57,427 bases of DNA from Marilutibacter aestuarii (GTDB lineage Bacteria; Pseudomonadota; Gammaproteobacteria; Xanthomonadales; Xanthomonadaceae). This document shows, in pieces, positions 17,144 through 26,411 of this stretch. The notes below the pieces were generated by a model. It did not search any database, was not told the origin of the DNA, and saw only the letters and a list, made by a program, of their open reading frames with translations. How positions within the stretch are numbered: position 1 is the first letter of the stretch; the number at the start of each line of letters is the position of its first letter. The position numbers were made by a program, and so were the translations under genes. The stretch lies in the NCBI RefSeq assembly GCF_006546775.1, contig NZ_VICE01000044.1:1-57427 (forward strand). Reading direction: 5' to 3'.

Positions 17144-18760
17144 ATGCCACAAGGCACGACCATCGACATCCACGGCTACCCGCTGCCGGCCGCGCTCGGG
17201 CCGCACTGGCAGCGCGGCATGGCACTGGCCGGCCAAGGGGACATGGCCGCGGCAGCGGCCTGCATGCAGGCGATCGTCGATGCCCGGCCCGACTTCCTGC
17301 CGGGCCGGCTGCAGCAGGCGCATTTCCTGCTGGGCGCGGACCGCTACCGCGACGCGCTGGCGATCGCGCTGGACCTGGCGGACTGCATGCCGGCCAGCCT
17401 GGAGTTCGCCTGGCACCTGGTCCGCCTGCTGCGCCGCTTCGAACTTCACGAACAGGTGGCCGGGGTGGTGTCGCGAAGTGGCTGGGAGCAAAGCTGGAAT
17501 GCTGAAGGCCTCTGCCGGTTGGCATCCCAACTCGGACCCATAGGGCTCTATGGCCCCATGGAAGCGATTTTGGAACGCCTGTCGGCCCTGGGCTCCGTTG
17601 ACGTAAACGTACATGTGCTGCGCGGTACGGTTGCCCTCGTCTCCGGCGATACCGGCGCGGCGGCGCATCACCTTCGCCGGGCGTTGGCCGAGGGCGGCGA
17701 CTCGCTCGCGCATGTCCGCTGGATGTTGACCCTGCACGAAGACGCGACGCACGCGGACGCCGACAGGCATGCGACTGAAGTCGAACTGGAGCGCGTGCGC
17801 CCTGGGAGCGAAGACGAGGCCTACCTCGCCTTCGCCCTGCACAACCTCCTGCACGCGGCGGGCGACGTCGAGGGCGCATGGGTGGCGCTGGAGCGGGGGT
17901 GCCGGATCAAGCGGCAGGCCGCCCGGCATGATGACGCACGCCAGGAACGCCTGTTCCAGGCCCTCGCCACGGCGCCGCTACCCGACGCGCCGCCCGACGA
18001 GGCGCCGGAGCCGGGCCCGCGTCCGGTCTTCATCGTCGGCATGTTCCGCTCCGGCACCAGCGTGGTCGAGCGCGTGCTCTCGGGGCATCCCGACGTGGTG
18101 GATGGCGGCGAGAGCTACGTGATGCCCGCGGCGATGTGCGCGGCCGCCGATCATATGTGCAATGAGATCGTGGACGAACGCATGATCCAGCGCATCGACG
18201 CCGAGGGCCTGCGAGTGGCGGCTGCCCGTTTCCGTGCGCACGCGCGTTGGAAGGCAGGGGGACGGGCGGTGTTCACCGAGAAGCTGCCGTCCAACTTCCT
18301 GCTCACCGGGTACATCCTGGCCGCGATGCCCGAAGCGCGCATCGTGCACATGCGGCGCGATCCCATGGACACCTGCTTCTCCAACCTGCGCACCTTCTTT
18401 ACCGGGGCTGCTGGCTACAGCTACGACCAGGCATCGCTGGCGCGCTACTACCTGGGCTACCGGGCGCTGATGGCCCATTGGCGCGAGCGCCATCCGGAGC
18501 GGATCCTCGAGGTCGACTACCAGGCCTTCGTCGACGATCCCGAGGGGCAGGCGCGTCGCCTGCTTGCGTTCTGCGGCCTGGAGTTCCTGCCCTCGGTGCT
18601 GGATGTCGGCCGCTCGGGCGGCTATTCCGCAACGGCCAGCATCGGCAGCGTGCGCAAGGGGATCCTGCGCAATCGGGGGGGCGCGTGGCGAGCCTACGCG
18701 GCCCACCTGCAGCCGCTGCTGGAGGGGCTCGCGCCGGTGCTCGTACCGGACGGCGACTGA
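17144..18760 (+). CDS. Tetratricopeptide-repeat sulfotransferase
   Basis: This is a 538-residue cytoplasmic protein. Residues ~20-280 form TPR-like helical pairs. Residues ~294-530 are a sulfotransferase domain with 5'-phosphosulfate loop FIVGMFRSGTSVVERVLSG (about 296-314), TEKLPSNF around Lys380, and a 3'-phosphate motif VHMRRDPMDTCFSNL (401-415, Arg404/405 and Ser413). The family resembles tyrosylprotein-type sulfotransferases, and TPR repeats would suit recognition of a peptide or protein acceptor (inference). The ATG at 17144 precedes the first TPR-like helix. It is convergent with a 2OG-Fe(II) oxygenase 10 bases away. Confidence 0.9.
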   Translation: MPQGTTIDIHGYPLPAALGPHWQRGMALAGQGDMAAAAACMQAIVDARPDFLPGRLQQAHFLLGADRYRDALAIALDLADCMPASLEFAWHLVRLLRRFELHEQVAGVVSRSGWEQSWNAEGLCRLASQLGPIGLYGPMEAILERLSALGSVDVNVHVLRGTVALVSGDTGAAAHHLRRALAEGGDSLAHVRWMLTLHEDATHADADRHATEVELERVRPGSEDEAYLAFALHNLLHAAGDVEGAWVALERGCRIKRQAARHDDARQERLFQALATAPLPDAPPDEAPEPGPRPVFIVGMFRSGTSVVERVLSGHPDVVDGGESYVMPAAMCAAADHMCNEIVDERMIQRIDAEGLRVAAARFRAHARWKAGGRAVFTEKLPSNFLLTGYILAAMPEARIVHMRRDPMDTCFSNLRTFFTGAAGYSYDQASLARYYLGYRALMAHWRERHPERILEVDYQAFVDDPEGQARRLLAFCGLEFLPSVLDVGRSGGYSATASIGSVRKGILRNRGGAWRAYAAHLQPLLEGLAPVLVPDGD

Positions 18761-18770
18761 GCGCGCGGCG

Positions 18771-19430
18771 TCAGGCGTCCTTCATGCCGAACCAGCAGTT
18801 GAAGGCGATGGTGATGCGCTCGTCGCTGCCATAGAAGGGCAGCACCTCGTGCTGCAGCCACGACGGGAACAACACCAGTTGCCCGGCCCTGAAGCGGATG
18901 CTCCAGGTGCCATGGTGGTAGGGCGGGCGCTGGCGCATGTTGCCGGCGTCGGTGAAGTAGTTGCTGTAGTGGTGCGGGCTGTGGAAGCGCAGCACGCCCG
19001 ACTCTTCGCGGTCGGCCGGGGTCTCGCCCGGGTCGACGCAGTAGACGCCCGACCATGAGGCCATCGGGTGCGTGTGCATGATGGTGAAGCCGCCGTGGCG
19101 GGTCACGTGGAACCAGGTGTGCGAGAAGATCTGCAGCCGCTGCATCTCCTCCGCGCCATAGCCGTTGATGTCCTGGATCGTGCGTCCCAGGGCCGTCCAG
19201 CAGAAGTGCCGCAGTTGCTGGATGCACTCGTCCGGCCAGGCGAACAGGTTGAAATCGCTCTCGAATACGCCCGCCTGCTGCTTCAGCGAGGGATTGGGGT
19301 TTGCGTAGCGCGCGCCCTCGGCCTCCCGGGCCAGCAGCAGCGGCTTGATCCGGGCATTGAGCGCGTCGGCCTCGGGATGGGTGTCCTGGGCCATGGGGAC
19401 GGCGAACATCGGACTGATCTGCAGCGTCAT
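18771..19430 (-). CDS. Putative 2OG-Fe(II) oxygenase (TIGR02466-like)
   Basis: This 219-residue protein follows the TIGR02466 pattern: WFHVTRHGGFTIMHTHPMA, then SWSGVYCVD, and a C-terminal LFPSWLQHEVLPFYGSDERI. His119 or His121, His194 and Arg205 are the likely iron and co-substrate ligands. The family is assigned as dioxygenases by fold only, and substrates are not known. It lies between the TPR-sulfotransferase (convergent) and the TonB receptor, whose terminator at 19467-19497 separates the two minus-strand genes. Confidence 0.85.
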   Translation of the reverse strand: MTLQISPMFAVPMAQDTHPEADALNARIKPLLLAREAEGARYANPNPSLKQQAGVFESDFNLFAWPDECIQQLRHFCWTALGRTIQDINGYGAEEMQRLQIFSHTWFHVTRHGGFTIMHTHPMASWSGVYCVDPGETPADREESGVLRFHSPHHYSNYFTDAGNMRQRPPYHHGTWSIRFRAGQLVLFPSWLQHEVLPFYGSDERITIAFNCWFGMKDA

Positions 19431-19466
19431 GGCGGCGGTTTCCGGCGTGGGCGGTGGCGGGCGTCA

Positions 19467-19497
19467 GAAAAAACTACGGCCCCTTTCGGGGCCGTAG
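19467..19497 (-). terminator. Terminator of the TonB receptor gene
   Basis: A perfect 10-bp stem CTACGGCCCC (19474-19483) / GGGGCCGTAG (19488-19497) has a 4-base loop. On the minus strand it is followed by six T (19473-19468), 24 bases past the receptor's stop codon. Confidence 0.95.
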
Positions 19498-19521
19498 CAA
19501 GGTAACGCAAGATCGGGTCGA

Positions 19522-22362
19522 TCAGAACTTCTGCGTGTAGCGCATGTAGAAGAACTGGCCCGGGACTTCGTACTGGGGATCGAAGCTGTTGGCGAAGGTC
19601 GAAGCCGAGAACGGCGGATCCTCGTCAAAGATGTTGTTGATACCCACAGCGATCTGGCCGTTCCACGGCGCGTTCCAGTAAGCGCTGACGTCGTTGTAGA
19701 AGGTGTCGTCGAGCTTGTTGCGCGGCGCCGGGCCTTCAGCGGTACGACGGTCCGGATCCGAGCACAGCAGCTGCGTGTTGGCAGCGTTGTAGCCCGAGCA
19801 GTCCTCGACCTGCGAGTCGTAGTAACGCAGGGCCCAGGTCGCACCCCAATCGCCCATTTCCCAACGGGTCATGAGGTTCGAACGGATGCGCCAGTTGTTG
19901 CTGCGATCGAAGTATTCGCCGACCTGGTTGTCGCCGTCGTTGTTGTCCTCGAACTTGGACATGTAGGTGCTGTCCCACACGAACGAGAACTTGCCCCACG
20001 AGGTCTCCGGCAGACGATAACCGATGGTCATGTCGTAGCCTTCGACTTCACGGCTACCGATGTTCAGGCCGGCCGCAAGCAGGTCGGTGATGAAGCCGCC
20101 ACCGCCACGCGTGATCAGGCCGCAGGCCTGCGCATTGCCGTTCTCGTAGCAGTCATCGAGGATGAAGTTGCCGGAGAACGTGGTGATGGTGTCCTCGAGC
20201 TCGATCTTCCACCAATCCAGCGAGATGTCGAAGCCTTCCAGCCAGCTGGGGTTGTACACGAAGCCCAGGGTCTGGTTGGTCGCCTTCTCCGGCAGCAGGT
20301 TCGGGTTGCCGCCGACGCTGATGCGGATCTGCGAGTTGACCTGGTTGTAGCCACCCGTCGGGACGCCATCGGCGACGCAGCGGTTCTGCGCGGCTGCGCT
20401 CAGGTTGCCCCAGTTCACGTTGTTACACGGATCGCTGATGGTCGGGAAGCTGTCGCCCACGCCCTGGAACAGCTCGTTGATCGACGGCGCGCGGAAGCCC
20501 TCGGCCCAGTTGCCGCGGATCAGCAGGTCGTCGATCGGCTTCCAGCGGAAACCGAACTTGCTGTTGAGGGTGTCGCCGAAGTTGCTGTAGTCCGAGTAAC
20601 GGGTCGCGATGCTGAAGTCCAGCAGGCGGGCGCCCGGAACGTCGGACAGCACCGGGATGGCCAGCTCGAGGTAGGCTTCGTCGAGCGAGTAGCTACCCGA
20701 GGTCGGCGTACGCGAGTTGCCGGTGGTGTCGCCGGCGGCGATCAGCGCGTCCGGACGGTCGTAGCCGGACTCTTCGCGGTGCTCGAGGCCGAACGAGAAG
20801 GCAAGCGGGCCACCCGGCAGGTCGAACAGGTCACCGCCGATGTTGGCGAAGTAGCTCTTCTGCTTGTAGCCCAGCTGCTCGTGGGCTTCGAAGGTCAGGT
20901 AGTCCAGCATCTCCGGGGTCAGCGAGCCGTTGTTGGCGCCGCCCAGGAAGTTGGCCGGGACGCAGCCCGCGATCGCGGTGCTGGCATCGCCGGGCGTCTG
21001 GACGCAGGTCGGAACGCCGCCCACCAGCATCGACGGGCCAAGCGCGTTGCGGATGGCGGTGTAGGTCAGCAGGCCGTTGGTCGCGTCGTTCGAACGGTTC
21101 TCACCGTAGAACATGCCGGCTTCCCAGTCGAAGAACTTCTCGCCGACCTCGAAGCTGCCTTCGAAGGCGCCGTCGAACGCAAAGGTGTCGACGGTCTGCT
21201 TGAACGAACGGCCACCGGTCTCGACCGCACGGCGCTGGATCCAGTTGATGTCCTGGCCGTAGGGGTTGTAGATGCTGTCGGCGCTGATGACGATGTCGGC
21301 CGCCTGCGGGGCGCCCGGGAAGCCCACCACCACCGGCATCGCGGCGAGCAGCTGCTCGGAGCGGCGCTGGTTGTAGGTGACGGTGCTCTTGAAACGCAGG
21401 TTGTCGCTGATGTCCAGCGAGCCGCTGGCGAACACCGAGGTGCGCTCCTGCGGGGTCAGCAGGTAGTTGAGCGGGGCGAAGTTGAAGTTGTCCGGGGTAC
21501 CGGCCCACTCGCTCCAGCCGCGACCGTCGTTCGGGTCGGCCTTCCACAGGCCATAGGCGCCGTCGGGATTGGCGCAGGCGAAGGTGGTGGTGTCCAGGAT
21601 GCAGTAACGGCCATCCGGGGTGGTCGAGCTGCCGCCCAGGCCCGGGGTGGAGCCGAAGACCGGCACCGCCGAGATCTCGCGGTCGCCCGCCCAGACCGGG
21701 TCCTGCTTGACGTAGCCCACGCCCATCATGGCCGACCAGCGGTCGCCGGTGCTGCCGACGATGAAGTCGTAGGCTTCGGTCGCGCCGTCGCCCTTGTCGA
21801 ACTGGCCGAGGTAGACGTTGGCTTCGGCGCCATCGAAGTTCTGGCGCAGGATGACGTTGACGACGCCGGCGATGGCGTCGGAGCCGTAGATCGAGGAGGC
21901 ACCGTCCTTCAGGACCTCGATGCGCTCGACGGCGGCGGTCGGGATGGTGTTCAGGTCGACGGCGCCGCCGAGACCGGTACCACCGACCCAACGGCGGCCA
22001 TTGACCAGCACCAGGGTGCGGTTGGAGCCGAGGTTGCGCAGGTTGACGCGGGTTTCACCGTTACCACCGTTGTTCATGGTGGTGTTCAGCGTCGAACCGT
22101 TGGCGCTGATGTTCTGGATCACGTCGCCGACCGAGGTCAGGCCTTGTGCCGAAATGTCTTCGCGCGAGAGCGAGAAGATCGGCTGCGAGGTTTCGATGTC
22201 GGTGCGCTTGATGCGCGAACCGGTCACCTCGATGCGATCGAGGGTGGTGGCCTGCTCTTCGCTGTCCTGGGCGAATGCAACGCCCGTTCCGGCAGCAGCC
22301 GTGGCGCCCACGGCGAGTGCGAAGGTAATCGCGTCGCGGAGCTGGGTGGTCTTCAAGGTCAT
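19522..22362 (-). CDS. TonB-dependent receptor
   Basis: This 946-residue outer-membrane receptor starts with a signal peptide ending GVAFAQ and has a TonB-box-like stretch (LDRIEVTGSRI). A plug domain follows, with NLRNLGSNRTLVLVNGRR and VERIEVLKDGASSIYGSDAI. A large beta-barrel ends in the aromatic C-terminal YMRYTQKF. This is the large peptide/oligosaccharide-type receptor class abundant in xanthomonads; the substrate is unknown. ATG 22362 has GGAGAGAGAG immediately upstream and is preferred over 22374. The neighbouring 2OG oxygenase and TPR-sulfotransferase suggest import or surface handling of a modified peptide (inference). Confidence 0.93.
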   Translation of the reverse strand: MTLKTTQLRDAITFALAVGATAAAGTGVAFAQDSEEQATTLDRIEVTGSRIKRTDIETSQPIFSLSREDISAQGLTSVGDVIQNISANGSTLNTTMNNGGNGETRVNLRNLGSNRTLVLVNGRRWVGGTGLGGAVDLNTIPTAAVERIEVLKDGASSIYGSDAIAGVVNVILRQNFDGAEANVYLGQFDKGDGATEAYDFIVGSTGDRWSAMMGVGYVKQDPVWAGDREISAVPVFGSTPGLGGSSTTPDGRYCILDTTTFACANPDGAYGLWKADPNDGRGWSEWAGTPDNFNFAPLNYLLTPQERTSVFASGSLDISDNLRFKSTVTYNQRRSEQLLAAMPVVVGFPGAPQAADIVISADSIYNPYGQDINWIQRRAVETGGRSFKQTVDTFAFDGAFEGSFEVGEKFFDWEAGMFYGENRSNDATNGLLTYTAIRNALGPSMLVGGVPTCVQTPGDASTAIAGCVPANFLGGANNGSLTPEMLDYLTFEAHEQLGYKQKSYFANIGGDLFDLPGGPLAFSFGLEHREESGYDRPDALIAAGDTTGNSRTPTSGSYSLDEAYLELAIPVLSDVPGARLLDFSIATRYSDYSNFGDTLNSKFGFRWKPIDDLLIRGNWAEGFRAPSINELFQGVGDSFPTISDPCNNVNWGNLSAAAQNRCVADGVPTGGYNQVNSQIRISVGGNPNLLPEKATNQTLGFVYNPSWLEGFDISLDWWKIELEDTITTFSGNFILDDCYENGNAQACGLITRGGGGFITDLLAAGLNIGSREVEGYDMTIGYRLPETSWGKFSFVWDSTYMSKFEDNNDGDNQVGEYFDRSNNWRIRSNLMTRWEMGDWGATWALRYYDSQVEDCSGYNAANTQLLCSDPDRRTAEGPAPRNKLDDTFYNDVSAYWNAPWNGQIAVGINNIFDEDPPFSASTFANSFDPQYEVPGQFFYMRYTQKF

Positions 22363-22492
22363 CTCTCTCTCCAAGTCAGTCTTGGTTTCCCATGGGAACC
22401 CGCCGCCAGCGTCAAGAAAGACGCCAAATACGGCAAGGTCGGAGCCGATAGTAGCCCCCTTGGCCGAAAAATTAAAGTGTCGTTAACAAACG

Positions 22493-22520
22493 AAAAAAAC
22501 CGCCCTGTTAAGGACGGTTT
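22493..22520 (-). terminator. Terminator behind the small outer-membrane-like gene
   Basis: AAACCGCCC (22497-22505) and GGACGGTTT (22512-22520) pair with one mismatch. The minus strand continues with a run of seven T (22499-22493). It lies downstream of the 22579-23451 gene and upstream of the TonB receptor, so the two are separate transcription units. Confidence 0.85.
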
Positions 22521-22578
22521 CTCTTTAAAAATCAATGGCTTGATAAGGCCAAATGTTGAATTTTCGTGATTCGTGCCG

Positions 22579-23451
22579 CTACAGGTCCTGCTCGTAGCGC
22601 ACGTAGGGGACGGTCCCTTCGTCCTGTTCGGCGGAATTCGGCGCGAACGGATTCTTGCCCCGGGTGATGACATTTTCGGCGCCCACGCTGAGCTGGCCGC
22701 TCCATGGCGTGCGCCAGGTGAGGCCGATGCCGAGGCCTTCCCACTGGCCGGGCTGGCCGGGCATGTCGACCACGCGACCGACGATGTTGGCGCCGAAGTT
22801 GCCCACCTCGGCGCCCAGGGTGAGGCTCTTGCTGGTCCAGCGCTCGCTGAAGCCCACCGGCAGGTCCGAGGCCGGGATCAGCCGGGCCTTGGCCCAGGTG
22901 CCGCCGATGGACACGGTGGCCTCGCGGCCGATGTTCTTCTGGCCGTAGAGCGTAAGTGTGTTCTGGTCATACCTGCTGTTGCGGCCGGTCGGGCTGAGCC
23001 AGGCCGGCAGCTGGTCCCGGCCTTCGCCCAGCAGCATGCCCACCCGGCGGTCGGCATTGCCGAACGAGGCACCGAGGGTGGCCTGCTGGCTACCGCCGGA
23101 GCGTGCATCCTGGTCCAGGGAGGCCAGCATGCAGTGGTTGGCGAGGTTGCCTATGGCGCTGGCCAGGCCGGTCTTGCGGTCGCAGACCAGGCCCAGGGTG
23201 TTGCCGGCGGACAGGCCGAAGGCCGCGTCCAGGGTGTTGTTGCCGCCGAACCGCAGCCGGGCGGTGTTGCCCTGGCCGCCGGTGGGCTCGAGCAGGAGCA
23301 CGGCCTCGAGCTTGCCGTTGGCGTTGTTCAGGACCGGCAGGACCGTGGAATCGCCCGCGGCTCCGGGCCGGCTTTCCTGCGCGCGCGCGCCCGTCGCCAC
23401 GCCTAGGGCGAGCATCAGGGCGAGGGGTAGCTGGAGCAGGCGCGCGTGCAT
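22579..23451 (-). CDS. Small outer-membrane beta-barrel-like protein, unknown function
   Basis: This 290-residue protein has a clear signal peptide (LLQLPLALMLALGVATGARAQ). The body alternates polar and hydrophobic residues with many Gly, as in beta-barrels, for example TLTLYGQKNIG and ATVSIGGTWAKA. The last ~50 residues (WRTPWSGQLSVGAENV ... PYVRYEQDL) resemble the C-terminus of the adjacent TonB receptor (WNAPWNGQIAVGINNI ... YMRYTQKF). No plug domain is present. It has its own strong sigma70-type promoter. The function is unknown. It may be a porin-like or receptor-accessory barrel. Confidence 0.75.
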   Translation of the reverse strand: MHARLLQLPLALMLALGVATGARAQESRPGAAGDSTVLPVLNNANGKLEAVLLLEPTGGQGNTARLRFGGNNTLDAAFGLSAGNTLGLVCDRKTGLASAIGNLANHCMLASLDQDARSGGSQQATLGASFGNADRRVGMLLGEGRDQLPAWLSPTGRNSRYDQNTLTLYGQKNIGREATVSIGGTWAKARLIPASDLPVGFSERWTSKSLTLGAEVGNFGANIVGRVVDMPGQPGQWEGLGIGLTWRTPWSGQLSVGAENVITRGKNPFAPNSAEQDEGTVPYVRYEQDL

Positions 23452-23502
23452 CGTTGGCTGGGACCAGCGAAGGCTGGAAGAGTTCCTTTATTCCGGATTC
23501 AG

Positions 23503-23531
23503 ACTATAAATCGTTAATTTTCGTTTAACAA
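23503..23531 (-). promoter_or_regulatory. Sigma70-type promoter for the small outer-membrane-like gene
   Basis: On the minus strand, TTGTTA (23531-23526) is the -35 and TATAGT (23508-23503) the -10, with an exact 17-bp spacer in an unusually AT-rich patch. Transcription would start near 23496, about 45 bases before the ATG at 23451. Confidence 0.7.
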
Positions 23532-23589
23532 TCGCCGCCGGTCGGTAGTTTGAAGTGCGACACATTCCTGTTGCAGCGACGTGACCGCG

Positions 23590-24492
23590 TCATTGCGCCC
23601 GGTCCGGCGCTTCCATCGAGGCGGAGCGGGTGGCGAACAGGCGGTCGATCTCGTCCCGGCTGAAACGGTATTGCTGCCCACAGAACTCACAACGGATGTG
23701 GGCCTCCCCATCGGCCGCGGCCGCATGAGCCTCGGCCTCCCCCAGGGATACCAGCATCGACTCGACCCGCTCGGCCGAACAGGAACACGCGAAGGCCAGC
23801 GGACGTTGCCCCAGCATGCGGACACCGTCTTCGTGGAACAGGCGGGCCAGCAAGGTCTCTGCCGGCAATGTGAGCAGTTCGTCCGTGACGACCGTGTCGA
23901 AGAGCGCCCCGGCGCGGGTCCAGCCATCGGAGTCGCCCTCGTCGCCCGGCAGCTTCTGCAACATCAGCCCCGCGGCCCGCTCGCCGTCGACGGCCAGCAT
24001 GAGCCGGGTCGGCAACTGCTCGGACTGGATGAAATAGTCCTCGAAGGCACCGGCCAGGTTGTCGGCGCTCAGCTCGACCATGCCCTGGTAGCGCATCGGC
24101 TCGCGCTGGCCCAGGGCCGGGTTCTCGATGGTGATCGCCAGCAGGGCGTCGGGGCCGAGCTCGCGCAGGTCCCGGGAGGGCTGGGCGCCCTCGGCCACCT
24201 GGGCGATGCCGCGCAGGGTGCCGGCGGCGGTGCATTCGGCGAACAGCGTGCGCAGGGCGCCATTGCCCCGCAACTGCACCGACAGCCTGCCGTCGACCTT
24301 GGCATGCCCGGTGAACAGCGCGGCGGCGGCGGTGGCCTCGCCAAGAAGCTCGGCGACCGCGGCGGGATAGTCGTCCTGGCCGACGATGCGCTGCCAGCTG
24401 TCGCGCAGGTGCACGTGCACGCCGCGGACCCCGGCCTGCTCGATCAGGAAGCGGCTCTGGCAATCGTGGCGGGAAGGAGTGGTATCGCTCAT
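23590..24492 (-). CDS. hslO: Redox-regulated chaperonin Hsp33
   Basis: This 300-residue cytosolic holdase chaperone is activated by oxidation. The zinc-binding redox switch is present: Cys236-x-Cys238 (FACSCS) and Cys268-x-x-Cys271 (CEFC). The N-terminal Hsp33 fold shows [15 protein letters not shown], and [18 protein letters not shown] is also present. Two adjacent ATGs (24495 and 24492) precede SDTT, and neither has a strong ribosome site. It is divergent from mtgA with an 84-base gap. Confidence 0.96.
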   Translation of the reverse strand: MSDTTPSRHDCQSRFLIEQAGVRGVHVHLRDSWQRIVGQDDYPAAVAELLGEATAAAALFTGHAKVDGRLSVQLRGNGALRTLFAECTAAGTLRGIAQVAEGAQPSRDLRELGPDALLAITIENPALGQREPMRYQGMVELSADNLAGAFEDYFIQSEQLPTRLMLAVDGERAAGLMLQKLPGDEGDSDGWTRAGALFDTVVTDELLTLPAETLLARLFHEDGVRMLGQRPLAFACSCSAERVESMLVSLGEAEAHAAAADGEAHIRCEFCGQQYRFSRDEIDRLFATRSASMEAPDRAQ

Positions 24493-24576
24493 CATGGTCT
24501 CGACGGGAGTGGGGACGGGGCGCGGGCCGCGCCGGTGCGCCGCCGCCTGTACCTGGCCGAACAAGATGAGGGCGCC

Positions 24577-25311
24577 GTGGATCGTCGACAAGGGGAAATC
24601 GCTGAACCGCGGCGGCGCCGGCGCTGGCTGCACTGGCTCTGGCGGCTGCCCCTGCTGTTGCTGCTGCTGAGCGTGGTGCAGGTGCTGGTGCTGCGTTTCG
24701 TCGACCCGCCCGTCTCGGCGTTCATGCTGGGCCGCCAGCTCGAAGCCTGGGGCGAGGGCGAGTGGCGCTACCGTCTCGCCCACGAGTGGCGGGACCTGGA
24801 CGCGATCTCCCCGCAGGTGCCGCTGGCGGTGATCGCATCGGAGGACCAGCGCTTCGCCGAACACCGCGGCTTCGACATGCAGGCCATCGAGAAGGCAATG
24901 GCCAGCAACGAGCGCGGCGGGCGGGTACGCGGGGGCAGCACGATCAGCCAGCAGACAGCGAAGAACCTGTTCCTGTGGAGCGGCCGGAGTTGGGTCCGCA
25001 AGGGCATCGAGGCCTGGTACACGGTCCTCATCGAGGCCATGTGGCCCAAACGGCGGATCATCGAGGTGTATGTGAATGTCGCCGAGTTCGGCGATGGGGT
25101 GTATGGCGCACAGGCGGCGGCGCAAGCGTATTTCGGCACCGACGCGGCCCGTCTCGGCCCCGCGCAGGCGGCCCGGCTGGCCGCGGTCCTGCCCAGCCCG
25201 CGGCGTTACAGCGCCGCACGGCCGGGGCCGTACGTGCAGCGCCGCACCGCGTCGATCCAGCGGCAGATGCGCAACATCGGCGGCGTCGGCTACCTCGAGC
25301 GCCTGGACTGA
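24577..25311 (+). CDS. mtgA: Monofunctional biosynthetic peptidoglycan transglycosylase
   Basis: This 244-residue GT51 enzyme polymerises lipid II into glycan strands at the outer face of the inner membrane. An Arg-rich cytoplasmic start and a membrane anchor (about 22-43) precede the GT51 motifs. Motif 1 is [13 protein letters not shown] with catalytic Glu89, motif 2 is [17 protein letters not shown] (about 118-134), and motif 3 is [18 protein letters not shown] 24577 with GAGGG just upstream is the best start; the frame further 5' is antisense to hslO. Confidence 0.94.
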   Translation: MDRRQGEIAEPRRRRRWLHWLWRLPLLLLLLSVVQVLVLRFVDPPVSAFMLGRQLEAWGEGEWRYRLAHEWRDLDAISPQVPLAVIASEDQRFAEHRGFDMQAIEKAMASNERGGRVRGGSTISQQTAKNLFLWSGRSWVRKGIEAWYTVLIEAMWPKRRIIEVYVNVAEFGDGVYGAQAAAQAYFGTDAARLGPAQAARLAAVLPSPRRYSAARPGPYVQRRTASIQRQMRNIGGVGYLERLD

Positions 25312-25370
25312 CCGCTGCCGCCCCTGCTGCGGCTGCGCCCGGCAGGCATTGACGGGCTACCATTGAGCGC

Positions 25371-26411
25371 ATGAGCCAATCGCACGCCCGGGACATGCTG
25401 ACCGTCGTCATCGCCGCCTTCAACGAGGCCGACAGCCTGCCGGTGCTGCATCCCCGCCTGATGGGCGTGCTCGGCGCGCTCGCGCGCGAGCAGGGCGTCG
25501 ACGCCCGCGTGCTCTACGTCGACGACGGCAGCCGCGACGGCACCTGGGCGCTGCTGCAGGCGTTCGCCGCGGCGGACGCGCGGGTCGGCCTGTTGCGCCT
25601 GTCGCGCAACTTCGGCAAGGAGGCCGCACTTACCGCGGGGCTGGACCGCATCGAGGCCGGCGCGGCCCTGATCCTCGATGCCGACGGACAGGACCCGCCG
25701 GAGCTGATCCCGCGCTTCGTGGCCAAATGGCGCGAAGGCTTCGACGACGTCCACGGCACCCGCATCCAGCGGGCCGGCGAGGGTTGGATCAAGCGTTCCA
25801 GCGCGCATGCCTTCTATCGGGTGATCGGACGCCTGTCGAAGACGCCTATCCCGGCAGATACCGGCGACTTCCGCCTGCTGTCGCCGCGTGCGCTGGCCGC
25901 GCTGGGCCAACTGCGCGAGCGCCACCGCTTCATGAAGGGCCTGTTCGGCTGGGTGGGGTTCAACCGGGTCGCGATTCCCTACGAGCGCGATGCCCGCGTC
26001 GCCGGCGTGAGCAAGTTCAACCTGTGGCGCCTGTGGAACTTCGCCCTGGAGGGCATCACCAGCTTCTCCACCGCCCCGTTGCGCCTGGCCACCTACATGG
26101 GCCTGGCGACCGCCGCGGCGGCTTTCGCCTACGGGGTGTGGATCATCGTCAAGGCTTTCTTCTGGAGCGATCCGGTCGCCGGCTGGCCGACGATGATGGC
26201 GGTGATCCTGTTCCTGGGCGGCATCCAGCTGATCGCGCTGGGCCTGATCGGCGAATACCTAGGCCGGCTGTACGACGAGGCCAAGCAGCGTCCGCTCTAC
26301 CTCGTCGACGCGTGGCACCCGGCAACAGGAGTATCCTCGGGCCACGACCACGGCGTTGAAGGAGGCGGACATGCGGACCGTTCGACAACTGCTCGAAGCG
26401 AAGTCACTTGA
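25371..26411 (+). CDS. GT2 family glycosyltransferase (polyprenyl-phosphate sugar transferase type)
   Basis: This 346-residue protein has an N-terminal GT-A domain (VVIAAFNEADSL, YVDDGSRDGT, then the donor motif ILDADGQDPPEL) and two C-terminal membrane helices around residues 240-300, ending LIGEYLGRLYDE. That architecture matches DPM1/GtrB/ArnC-like enzymes, which move a sugar from a nucleotide to undecaprenyl phosphate. The sugar and pathway are not determinable here. The last ~14 codons overlap the start of the CBS gene by 41 bases, and the tail after YLVDAWHP is low in conserved character. Confidence 0.9.
   Translation: MSQSHARDMLTVVIAAFNEADSLPVLHPRLMGVLGALAREQGVDARVLYVDDGSRDGTWALLQAFAAADARVGLLRLSRNFGKEAALTAGLDRIEAGAALILDADGQDPPELIPRFVAKWREGFDDVHGTRIQRAGEGWIKRSSAHAFYRVIGRLSKTPIPADTGDFRLLSPRALAALGQLRERHRFMKGLFGWVGFNRVAIPYERDARVAGVSKFNLWRLWNFALEGITSFSTAPLRLATYMGLATAAAAFAYGVWIIVKAFFWSDPVAGWPTMMAVILFLGGIQLIALGLIGEYLGRLYDEAKQRPLYLVDAWHPATGVSSGHDHGVEGGGHADRSTTARSEVT

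Noticed and set aside
20779-22569. 596-residue plus-strand open frame
   Set aside because: It is antisense to the TonB receptor, low in hydrophobic core pattern, and without domains.
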